Assembly (NCBI GenBank): GCA_024710675.1
Contig: JANJUH010000073.1
Coordinates: forward strand, 1-12,549
Source: Lysobacterales bacterium
Lineage (GTDB): Bacteria > Pseudomonadota > Gammaproteobacteria > Xanthomonadales > SZUA-5
Direction of reading: 5' to 3'
DNA: 12,549 nucleotides
How positions within the stretch are numbered: position 1 is the first letter of the stretch; each line of letters starts with the position of its first letter. Positions 1 to 6,390 of the stretch are shown here, piece by piece. The notes beneath the pieces were generated by a model. It had not been told where the DNA came from, did no database searches, and saw nothing but the letters and a program-made list of their open reading frames with translations. Both the position numbers and the translations under genes were made by a program.

Positions 1-1318
1 GTCCGGCGAACGCATGCTGTGGGTGCTGCTGGCTCGCGCCGAGGCCATCGAGCGCATCGCGCCCACCATACACGCCGCCCAGGGCCGCTTGCTGCCGGCG
101 CCGGCGTGGCTGCCCCGTGACATCGGCTACAGCCGCGAGGCCGCGCAGGCCGAGCAGGAGCGCCTCGCCCGGGAGGCGGCGGCCCTGCGCGAGCGCATCG
201 ACGCCGCCAGTGCGCGGCTCGGAATCTCCGGCCTGCTCGCCGACCTGCACCGGCTGGCCTGGATCGTCGGCTGCGTCGGGGGCCTCAAGGCCAGCCCGCT
301 TTTGGTCGAGGTCACCGGCTGGAGCGCTGATCGCAGCGGGGATGCGATCGGCGCGGCGGTGGCGGCCAGCGGCGCGCGCGCCCTGGTCCATTTCCCGGCC
401 CGCCCGCCCGAGCTCGATCCACCGCTGCTGCTCGACAACCCGCGCTGGATGCAGCCCTTCGAGTTCTTCGCCAGCGCCTTCGGCATCCCCGGCCGCAACG
501 AGGCCGATCCGACGCCGATCGTGGCCATCGCCGCGCCGCTGATGTTCGGCTACATGTTCGGCGATGTCGGCCAGGGCGCGGTCCTCGCCATCGCTGGCTG
601 GTGGCTGGGCCGGCGCCTGCCACTGGCGCGCATCCTGCTGCCGGCGGGCATCGCCTCGATGGTCTTCGGCCTGCTCTACGGCAGCGTGTTCGCTGTCGAA
701 CACCTGATCCCGGCGCTGTGGCTGCACCCGCTGGCCCATCCGCTGACGCTGCTCGCGGTGCCGCTGGGCTTCGGTGCGCTCCTGCTCCTGCTCGGCCTGC
801 TGTTGGGTGCGCTCGGCGCCTGGTGGCGCGGCAGCCTGGGTGCCTGGTGGCGCCACGACTGGCCGGTGATCCTGGTCTACCTCGGCCTGCTCGCCGCACC
901 CTTCACGGGGGCGGGCTGGATGCTGGCGCTGGCCGGCGTGACCTGGGCCCTGGCGGCCGAAGGCCTGCACAGCCGCGCGCCTGGTGCGATGGCCGCGGTG
1001 TTCGGAGAGTTGCTCGAACGCATCGTGCAGTTGCTGGTCAACACCCTGTCCTTTGCCCGCGTCGGCGCCTTTGCGCTGGCGCACGCCGGCCTCTCCAGCG
1101 CAGTCGTTGCGCTCGCCTTCGCCGCCGACAGCGTGATCGTGACCGGCCTGATGCTGCTGCTCGGCAACCTGCTGATCCTGGTGCTCGAGGCGCTGGTGGT
1201 GTCGATCCAGACCACGCGCCTGTTGCTCTTCGAGTTCTTCACCCGCTTCCTGACCGGCGTCGGACGCGTGTTCCGGCCGCTGCCCCCTCCACCCGCCCTC
1301 GCCCCGGAGTCCGCATGA
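1..1318 (+). CDS. atpI: V/A-type ATPase subunit I (membrane a-like subunit), 5' partial
   Basis: This is the C-terminal 438 or so residues of the large stator membrane subunit that forms the ion half-channels next to the c-ring. The frame is open to the left edge (codons from base 2) and the family is usually about 600-660 residues, so the ATG at base 14 is internal and the N-terminal part lies upstream. The first ~140 visible residues are hydrophilic and coiled-coil-like. The membrane domain follows, with roughly seven or eight hydrophobic segments. The segment FGYMFGDVGQG matches the conserved MFGDxGxG signature of subunit I. The segment SFARVGAFALAHAGLS matches the family segment carrying the essential channel arginine (codon 1058-1060). 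The TGA stop overlaps the atpK start (ATGA at 1315-1318). The gene leads the visible operon, and identification is secure from motifs and context. Confidence 0.93.
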   Translation, partial: SGERMLWVLLARAEAIERIAPTIHAAQGRLLPAPAWLPRDIGYSREAAQAEQERLAREAAALRERIDAASARLGISGLLADLHRLAWIVGCVGGLKASPLLVEVTGWSADRSGDAIGAAVAASGARALVHFPARPPELDPPLLLDNPRWMQPFEFFASAFGIPGRNEADPTPIVAIAAPLMFGYMFGDVGQGAVLAIAGWWLGRRLPLARILLPAGIASMVFGLLYGSVFAVEHLIPALWLHPLAHPLTLLAVPLGFGALLLLLGLLLGALGAWWRGSLGAWWRHDWPVILVYLGLLAAPFTGAGWMLALAGVTWALAAEGLHSRAPGAMAAVFGELLERIVQLLVNTLSFARVGAFALAHAGLSSAVVALAFAADSVIVTGLMLLLGNLLILVLEALVVSIQTTRLLLFEFFTRFLTGVGRVFRPLPPPPALAPESA

Positions 1319-1683
1319 GCCTTTCCCGCCTCGCCTCACCCCAACTGCGCCTCGTCCTCGGGGCGCTGGCGATCTTTTCGGTCCTGCTGACGCTGGTCCT
1401 GCTGGCGATGCCGGCGGCGCTCGCCCAGGAGGCGGCTGCACCGGTCGCCGCCATCGACCCCGAGGCGCTGGCCTGGGCCGTCATCGCCGCCGCACTCGCC
1501 ACCGCCGTCTCCGCGATCGGGGCGGCGATTGCCGTCGCCCGCGTCGGCACCGCGGCCGTCGGTGCGCTGGCCGAGAAGCCCGAGCTGTTCGGCCGCCTGC
1601 TGATCTTCGTCGGCCTTGCCGAGGGCATCGCGATCTACGGCCTGATCGTCTCGATCCTGATCCTGAACCGGGTGGCGGCATGA
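1315..1683 (+). CDS. atpK: V/A-type ATPase subunit K (c-ring proteolipid)
   Basis: The 122-residue protein is the rotor-ring subunit that carries the translocated ion. An N-terminal hydrophobic leader ends in PAALAQE and looks like a cleavable signal (ALA|QE). The mature part is a single helical hairpin: helix 1 is Ala/Gly-rich (about 48-75), the polar loop is ALAEKPELFG, and helix 2 has the ion-binding glutamate in GLAEGIAIYG (E103, codon 1621-1623). The signal-plus-single-hairpin layout resembles the c-subunit of Thermus-type V/A-ATPases, not the duplicated four-helix eukaryotic or enterococcal form. The start at 1315 is supported by GGAG at 1306-1309 and by the ATGA overlap with atpI. A longer reading of this frame from 601 only shadows atpI. 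The gene overlaps atpF by ATGA at 1680-1683. Confidence 0.93.
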   Translation: MSLSRLASPQLRLVLGALAIFSVLLTLVLLAMPAALAQEAAAPVAAIDPEALAWAVIAAALATAVSAIGAAIAVARVGTAAVGALAEKPELFGRLLIFVGLAEGIAIYGLIVSILILNRVAA

Positions 1684-1964
1684 GCCGGATCGCCTACCTC
1701 GGCGAGGAGGCGCGTGCGGCCGGCTGGCGCCTGGCTGGCGTCGATGTGGCGCTGGGCAGCACTGGACCGGACGCTGCGTCCGCGGCCGGTGCCACGCTGA
1801 CGCTGTGGTCGGCCGCGGCCGGGGCGCGCATCGACGAGGCGGCGCTGTCGGCGGCACGGCGCAACCCCGACGCACTGCTGCTGGTGCTGCCCGCCCTCGA
1901 CGCCGCTCCCGGACCCTCGCCGCTCGGCCGCCGCATCCAGTCGCTGCTGGGCATGGAGGGCTGA
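1680..1964 (+). CDS. atpF: V/A-type ATPase subunit F (central rotor)
   Basis: This 94-residue protein fits the small central-stalk subunit F that binds subunit D in the rotor. The N-terminal stretch IAYLGEEARAAGWRLAGVDV follows the family pattern: a beta strand, a short turn, then a helix containing an F/W-RLAG-(I/V)-DV element. A second strand lies at LLLVLPALDA (about 60-70), consistent with the Rossmann-like fold of F. Usual family length is about 100, so this copy is slightly short. It sits between K and E, whereas many V/A operons place F after C and before A. No strong Shine-Dalgarno precedes it, so translation is probably coupled to atpK through the ATGA overlap. Similarity is moderate, but context makes the call firm. 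Confidence 0.82.
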   Translation: MSRIAYLGEEARAAGWRLAGVDVALGSTGPDAASAAGATLTLWSAAAGARIDEAALSAARRNPDALLLVLPALDAAPGPSPLGRRIQSLLGMEG

Positions 1965-2566
1965 TGGATCCGGTCGCCAGTGAACAGGCCCTGCTCGCGA
2001 TGATCGAGGGCGAGCGCGAGCGCCGGTGCAGCGCGCTGCAGGCCGAAGCCGAGGCCAAGGCGCAGGCGCTGCTGGCGGCGGCGCACGCCAGCGCACGGGC
2101 ACGGGTCCGCGAGGCGCTGCTGGCGGCGCGCGAACGGGCGGAGGCGCGGGTGGCGGCCGCCAGCGCACGCCGCCAGACCCGCCATCGCCTGGCCCGCCAG
2201 CACGCGGACCACGGTTTTCTGGCCGAGGCCATCACGCGCCTGCCCGCCGCGCTCGGCGCGCGCTGGGCCGAGGCCCCGAGTCGTCGTGAGTGGATCACGC
2301 ACGCCCTCGGGCAGGCGGCGACGGCACTGGTGCCGGGCACCTGGCGCATCGAGCACGCCGGCGGCGTCGAGCAGGCCGACCGCCAGGCGGCGGCCGCGGC
2401 CTTGCCCGCGGGGGTAAGCCCCGAATGGCGGCTCGATCCCAGCCTGCCGGCGGGCTTACGCATCTGCGCGGGCGGCAATCGCATCGATGCCACGCCCGCC
2501 GGCCTGATGGCCGATCGCGAAGCATTGGCCGGCGCCCTGCTGGCCGTGCGGGGGTGCCCGTCATGA
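1964..2566 (+). CDS. atpE: V/A-type ATPase subunit E (peripheral stalk)
   Basis: The 200-residue protein fits the stator subunit E, which links the catalytic head to subunit I. The N-terminal half (about residues 5-85) is a long Ala/Glu/Arg-rich helix with heptad-like spacing, the coiled coil that pairs with the small G/H stalk subunit. The C-terminal half is a compact mixed domain with strands such as GLRICAGGNRIDAT near residues 165-178. This corresponds to the family motif in which a Gly-containing strand is followed by a short 'D.T' turn. Its ATG overlaps the atpF stop as TGATG, with GGAGGG at 1955-1960 as a Shine-Dalgarno. An upstream in-frame reading from 1805 merely overlaps atpF. No gene for the partner stalk subunit (G/H) is visible; it may be upstream of the window. 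Confidence 0.87.
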   Translation: MDPVASEQALLAMIEGERERRCSALQAEAEAKAQALLAAAHASARARVREALLAARERAEARVAAASARRQTRHRLARQHADHGFLAEAITRLPAALGARWAEAPSRREWITHALGQAATALVPGTWRIEHAGGVEQADRQAAAAALPAGVSPEWRLDPSLPAGLRICAGGNRIDATPAGLMADREALAGALLAVRGCPS

Positions 2567-4344
2567 GTGCACGAGCCGAGATCTGCTGGGTGTCCGGGCC
2601 GGTGCTGCGGGCGCGCTGCGAGGGTGCTTTTGCGCTGCGCGAGGCGATCTCGGTGGGCCCGCTCGGCCTGCTCGGCGAGGTCGTGCGCATCGAGGGCGAG
2701 GAGATCATGGCCCAGGTCTACGAGGACACCACCGGCCTCAAACCTGGCGTGGAGGTCCGCGGGAGCGGCTTGCCGCTGTCGATCGAACTCGGGCCCGCAC
2801 TGCTCGGCGGCATGTACGATGGCCTGCTGCGCCCGCTCGGCGGGCCCGACACCGCCTTCGTCCGCGCCGGTGCCAGCTTCGGCCGTGGCCACGTGGTGGC
2901 CGCCTTCGAGCCTGCAGTGAAACCCGGCGATGCGCTCAGCGCCGGCATGATCGTCGGCACCGCACGCGTCGGCGACGGCCCGCTGCAGAAGGTGCTGTGT
3001 CCCCCGGACATGGCCGGCGAATGCCTGTGGGTGGCCGCTGCCGGCCTGCTCGCCGACGACGCGCTGCTGGTGCGCCTGCGCGGTGCCGATGGCATCGAGC
3101 ACGGTTTCGCGATGCGCCAGCGCTGGCCGGTGCGCACGCCGCGGCCGGTGGCGCGGCGGCTGCCGGCCGAGGCGCCGCTGGTGACCGGCCAGCGCATCCT
3201 CGACACGCTGTTCCCGGTCGCCCTCGGCGGCCGTGCCGCGATCCCGGGCGGCTTCGGCACCGGCAAGACCGTGCTGCTCGAAGCGCTGGCGCGCGGCTGC
3301 GAGGCCGATGTCATCGTCTATCTCGGTTGTGGCGAACGCGGCAACGAGATCGCCGGCGTGCTCGAGGAATTTCCCGAACTCGAGGACCCGCGCAGTGGCC
3401 GTCCGCTGATGCAGCGCACGGTGATCATCGCCAACACCTCGAACATGCCGGTCGCCGCGCGCGAGGCCAGCATCTACAGCGCGGTGACGGTGGCCGAGTG
3501 GTTCCGCGACCAGGGCCTGAACGTGGCGCTGATGGCGGACTCGACCAGCCGCTGGGCCGAGGCGCTGCGCGAGGTCTCTGGCCGCTTCGGCGAGTTGCCC
3601 GGCGAAGGCGGCTATCCGGCCTATCTCGCCAGTCGCCTCGCCGATTTCTACGAGCGCGCGGCGCTGGTGGAGACGCTGTCCGGCGCGCGCGGCTCGGTGA
3701 CCCTGATCGGCGCGATCAGCCCGCCTTCGGGGGACTTCTCCGAACCGGTCACCAGCCACACCAAGCGCTATGTGCGCGCCTTCTGGACGCTGGACGTGAA
3801 GCGCGCGCAGGCCCGCTTTTATCCCGCGGTCCACCCCCTGATGTCCTATTCGGAAGACGCCGCGCGCTTCCGCGCCTTCTGGGCCGGGCAGGGCGCCGAC
3901 GACTGGTGGGCGCTGCGCCAGCGCTTTCTCGCACTGCTCGAGGAACAGGCGCGGCTGGAGCGCATGGCGCGGATCATCGGCAAGGATGCATTGCCGCCAC
4001 GCCAGCAACTGACGCTGCTGCAGGCCGAAATCTTCAACGAGGCCTTCCTGCGTCAGTCGGCCTTTTCGGCGGTCGATCGCATCGCCACGCCGGCGCGGCA
4101 GGCGGCCATGCTGCGCCTGCTGGCGCGCTGGATGGACCTGGCCGAGGCGGCCCTGGCCGAGGGCGCGACGCTGGCGGCGCTGGCCGCCGTGCCCAGCCTG
4201 CGCGCTTTGGCGCGCATGGGCGAGGAAATCGGCAACCAGGAACTGCAAGGCTTCGAGGCGCTGCGCGAGCGCGTCGAGGCCGAGCACACGGGGCTCGCCG
4301 ACAAGCACCAGGGAGGAGACGATGCGGGCACCGCTGCTGGTTGA
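2563..4344 (+). CDS. atpA: V/A-type ATPase catalytic subunit A
   Basis: The 593-residue protein is the nucleotide-hydrolysing subunit of the A3B3 head, at normal family length (about 580-600). An N-terminal beta-barrel (about 1-70) is followed by the extra 'bulge' domain typical of V/A subunit A (about 110-195). The nucleotide-binding domain has a Walker A GGFGTGKT (229-236, Lys235) and YLGCGERGNE with the catalytic glutamate Glu258. Its Walker B-like strand is VALMADSTSRWAEALREVS (about 321-339). The C-terminal part is helical. It differs from the common GPFGSGKT P-loop at two positions, but the essential Gly-Lys-Thr is intact, so it should be active. It begins in an ATGA overlap with atpE and has a GGGGG tract at 2550-2554. 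Its last 23 bases overlap atpB. Confidence 0.97.
   Translation: MSARAEICWVSGPVLRARCEGAFALREAISVGPLGLLGEVVRIEGEEIMAQVYEDTTGLKPGVEVRGSGLPLSIELGPALLGGMYDGLLRPLGGPDTAFVRAGASFGRGHVVAAFEPAVKPGDALSAGMIVGTARVGDGPLQKVLCPPDMAGECLWVAAAGLLADDALLVRLRGADGIEHGFAMRQRWPVRTPRPVARRLPAEAPLVTGQRILDTLFPVALGGRAAIPGGFGTGKTVLLEALARGCEADVIVYLGCGERGNEIAGVLEEFPELEDPRSGRPLMQRTVIIANTSNMPVAAREASIYSAVTVAEWFRDQGLNVALMADSTSRWAEALREVSGRFGELPGEGGYPAYLASRLADFYERAALVETLSGARGSVTLIGAISPPSGDFSEPVTSHTKRYVRAFWTLDVKRAQARFYPAVHPLMSYSEDAARFRAFWAGQGADDWWALRQRFLALLEEQARLERMARIIGKDALPPRQQLTLLQAEIFNEAFLRQSAFSAVDRIATPARQAAMLRLLARWMDLAEAALAEGATLAALAAVPSLRALARMGEEIGNQELQGFEALRERVEAEHTGLADKHQGGDDAGTAAG
4311..4318 (+). promoter_or_regulatory. Strong ribosome binding site for atpB inside the atpA 3' end
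   Basis: GGGAGGAG lies three bases before the ATG at 4322 and within the atpA reading frame. It is the strongest Shine-Dalgarno in the operon and fixes the atpB start 23 bases before the atpA stop. Confidence 0.75.
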
Positions 4345-5692
4345 ACATGCCGCGACCAAGCTCGACGGCCCGCTGCTGTTCCTGAAACGGACGGTCGAGG
4401 CCGCGCTCGGCGATGCGGTGGAAGTCCGCGGTCGCGACGGCCATGCCCGCCTCGGTCGCATCGTCGCGCTCGACGATCAGGCACTGACCATCGAGGTGCT
4501 GGAATCGAGCGCCGGGCTCGATTTGCCGTCGACGGTCGTGCGTTTCCGCGGCGAGCCGCTGAGCTTTGCGCTCGGTCCCGGCATTCTCGGCCGCGTCTTC
4601 AATGGCGTCGGCCAGGTCATCGATGGCGGCCCGCCGATCGCCGCCAGCGAACACCGCGCCATCGACGGGCTGCCGATGAACCCGGTCGCGCGCGCCTTGC
4701 CGCGTGACTTCATCGAGACCGGCGTCAGCGCGATCGACGTGATGAACAGCCTGGTGCGCGGACAGAAGTTGCCGATCTTCTCCGGCGGCGGCCTGCCGCA
4801 CGACCGCCTCGCCATCGACGTCGCCCGTCATGCCCGCCTGCGCGGGGCAGGTGGCGATTTCGCGATCGTGTTCTGCGGCATCGGCCTGCCCTACGACAGC
4901 GCCGAGGCCTTCCGCAGCGCGCTCGAGGCCAGCGGCGCGCTCGAACGCACGGCGCTGTTCCTCAATCTCGCCAGCGACTCCAGCACCCAGCGCCTGCTGA
5001 CGCCGCGCTACGCGCTGACGGCGGCCGAGTACCTCGCCTTCGTCGAAGGCAAGCATGTGCTGGCGATCCTGACCGACATGACCAATTACTGCGAGGCGCT
5101 GCGCGAGGTGTCGTCGAGCAAGGGCGAGATGCCGAGCCGCAAGGGCTTTCCCGGTTACCTCTATTCGGACCTCGCCACGCTGTACGAGCGCGCCGGCTGC
5201 CTGCGCGGCCATCCGGGTACCTTGACCCAACTGTCGATCCTGACCATGCCGGCCGACGACATCGCCCACCCGATCCCGGATCTCACCGGCTACATCACCG
5301 AGGGCCAGATCGTGCTCTCGCGCGAACTCGATCGCCGCGGCGTGCGCCCGCCGGTGGCGGTGCTGCCCAGCCTGTCGCGCCTGGCCAAGGACGGCACCGG
5401 CGGGAAGTACACCCATCCCGACCATCCCGCGCTCGCCAGCCAGCTCTACGCGGCCTACGCGCGCGCGGTGCAGACGCGCGTGCTGGCCAGCGTGGTGGGC
5501 GAGGACGGGCTGGCCGAAGCCGATCGCCGCTACCTCGCCTTCGGCCGTCGCTTCGAGCAGGACTTCGTCCACCAGGACGGCCCACGCACGCTGGAGGAGA
5601 GCATGGACGCGGGCTGGCGCCTGCTCGCCGAGCTGCCGCGCAACGAGCTGACCCGCCTGTCCGACGCCCAGATCGCCGCGCACCTGGCATGA
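4322..5692 (+). CDS. atpB: V/A-type ATPase regulatory subunit B
   Basis: The 456-residue protein is the non-catalytic head subunit that alternates with A and completes the catalytic interface. The N-terminal beta-barrel (about 1-75) is followed by the family segment LGPGILGRVFNGVGQVID (84-101). The P-loop position carries the degenerate SGGGLPHDRLA (154-164) instead of GxxxxGKT, as expected for B. Further signatures are FCGIGLPYDSAEAF (184-197), ILTDMTNYCEALREVSSSKG and the motif LPSLSRLAKDGTG, in which Arg353 aligns with the arginine finger serving the A-subunit site. Length is normal for the family (about 455-470). The start is chosen from the strong GGGAGGAG and the N-terminus aligned with homologues. 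The stop overlaps atpD as ATGA. Confidence 0.96.
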   Translation: MRAPLLVEHAATKLDGPLLFLKRTVEAALGDAVEVRGRDGHARLGRIVALDDQALTIEVLESSAGLDLPSTVVRFRGEPLSFALGPGILGRVFNGVGQVIDGGPPIAASEHRAIDGLPMNPVARALPRDFIETGVSAIDVMNSLVRGQKLPIFSGGGLPHDRLAIDVARHARLRGAGGDFAIVFCGIGLPYDSAEAFRSALEASGALERTALFLNLASDSSTQRLLTPRYALTAAEYLAFVEGKHVLAILTDMTNYCEALREVSSSKGEMPSRKGFPGYLYSDLATLYERAGCLRGHPGTLTQLSILTMPADDIAHPIPDLTGYITEGQIVLSRELDRRGVRPPVAVLPSLSRLAKDGTGGKYTHPDHPALASQLYAAYARAVQTRVLASVVGEDGLAEADRRYLAFGRRFEQDFVHQDGPRTLEESMDAGWRLLAELPRNELTRLSDAQIAAHLA

Positions 5693-6288
5693 GCGAGCGT
5701 CCCGCCACCCGCAGCGAGTTGCTGGAGCTTGCCGACGAGCATCATGCGATGCGCGAGGGCCATGCCTTCCTCGACGAGAAGTGCCTGGTGCTGGCCGGCG
5801 CCATGCTGCGCGAGCTGCGCCTGCATGAAGCGCTGTGGAGCGAGTTGCGCGGGCGCCTGGCGAGCGCCGAGGGCACACTGGCGGCGGCGCTGGCCCGTCA
5901 TGGCCTCGAAGCGCTCGCGGTCTATCCGCTCGCCGCTGCACCGGGGCCGGCCGTGCACCTGACCCACGACAGCCTGCTCGGCGTGCCGCTGGTGAGCGCC
6001 CACGTCGAGGGTGAGCCGCCGCCGGTCGCCGACCCGTTGCTGCGCACGCCCGAGGCTGCCGCTTGCGGCGAGGCCCATGCGGGACTGCTGGACCTCTGCG
6101 CACGACTCGCCGCCGCGGCCGGCAACCTCGAACGCCTCGACCACGAGTACCGCAAGGCCGCCCGCCGCGCGCGGGCGCTGGAGGCCGTGCTGCTGCCGGA
6201 AATGGACACCGAGATGCGCCGGATCAGGCTGGAGTTGGAAGAACACGAGCGCGAGGACGCGGTCTTCATGCGGCCGCGCGGGCGCTGA
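5689..6288 (+). CDS. atpD: V/A-type ATPase subunit D (central rotor shaft)
   Basis: The 199-residue protein is the long antiparallel coiled-coil rotor shaft inside the A3B3 head. The N-terminal helix (about 5-65) contains LDEKCLVLAGAMLRELR, comparable to the family's 'LLKxKRDxL' helix. The C-terminal helix (about 125-195) contains ALEAVLLPEMDTEMRRIRLE, matching the conserved 'NA-(L/V)-E-x-V-x-(I/L)-P-x-(L/M)' element followed by an acidic/basic helix. A less conserved segment (about 75-125) forms the mid-domain. No clear Shine-Dalgarno precedes the ATG, so it is probably translated by coupling to atpB through the four-base overlap. It is the last gene of the operon: the next gene is convergent and the gap holds a REP-like hairpin. 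Confidence 0.9.
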   Translation: MSERPATRSELLELADEHHAMREGHAFLDEKCLVLAGAMLRELRLHEALWSELRGRLASAEGTLAAALARHGLEALAVYPLAAAPGPAVHLTHDSLLGVPLVSAHVEGEPPPVADPLLRTPEAAACGEAHAGLLDLCARLAAAAGNLERLDHEYRKAARRARALEAVLLPEMDTEMRRIRLELEEHEREDAVFMRPRGR

Positions 6289-6306
6289 CGGGTCCCGACG
6301 CAAGCG

Positions 6307-6330
6307 GTAGGAGCGCGCTCTGCGCGCGAA
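6307..6330 (+). repeat. GTAG-type REP-like palindrome
   Basis: The element begins GTAGGAGCGCGCTCTGCGCG and continues to GCGAA. Six bases (6313-6318, GCGCGC) pair with 6322-6327 around a TCT loop. GTAGGAGCGCGCT...GCGCGCGA is the consensus shape of repetitive extragenic palindromes common in Pseudomonas and Xanthomonadales genomes, where they often sit between convergent genes and are spread by RAYT transposases. I recognise the pattern; genome-wide copy number cannot be checked here. Confidence 0.7.
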
Positions 6331-6341
6331 AATGGATTTGC

Positions 6342-6376
6342 CGCGAGGCCCATCGCGTCCTTTGCCGACGGACGCG
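6342..6376. terminator. Overlapping inverted repeats between convergent atpD and lpdA, possible two-way terminator
   Basis: CGCGTCC (6354-6360) pairs perfectly with GGACGCG (6370-6376) around a 9-base loop, 14 bases past the lpdA stop. An alternative hairpin, CGCGA (6342-6346) with TCGCG (6353-6357), shares bases with it, so the two are mutually exclusive. Neither is followed by a T tract on either strand, so a classical intrinsic terminator is not proven. It could also be a decayed partner of the neighbouring REP. Confidence 0.35.
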
Positions 6377-6390
6377 CTTCCCGAGCCCCT

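Noticed and set aside
601..1314. N-terminal extension of the atpK frame
   Set aside because: It lies wholly inside atpI in another frame. The signal peptide and GGAG at 1306-1309 mark the true start at 1315.
1336..4461. A 1041-codon open frame on the - strand across atpK, atpF, atpE, atpA and the start of atpB
   Set aside because: It is antisense to five firmly identified subunit genes. Long antisense frames are expected in very GC-rich DNA. Its translation is low-complexity Arg/Ala/His-rich with no recognisable domain.
4034..6103. A 689-codon open frame on the - strand over atpB and atpD
   Set aside because: It is a shadow of the true genes in high-GC sequence, with Arg/Ala-rich composition and no family motif.
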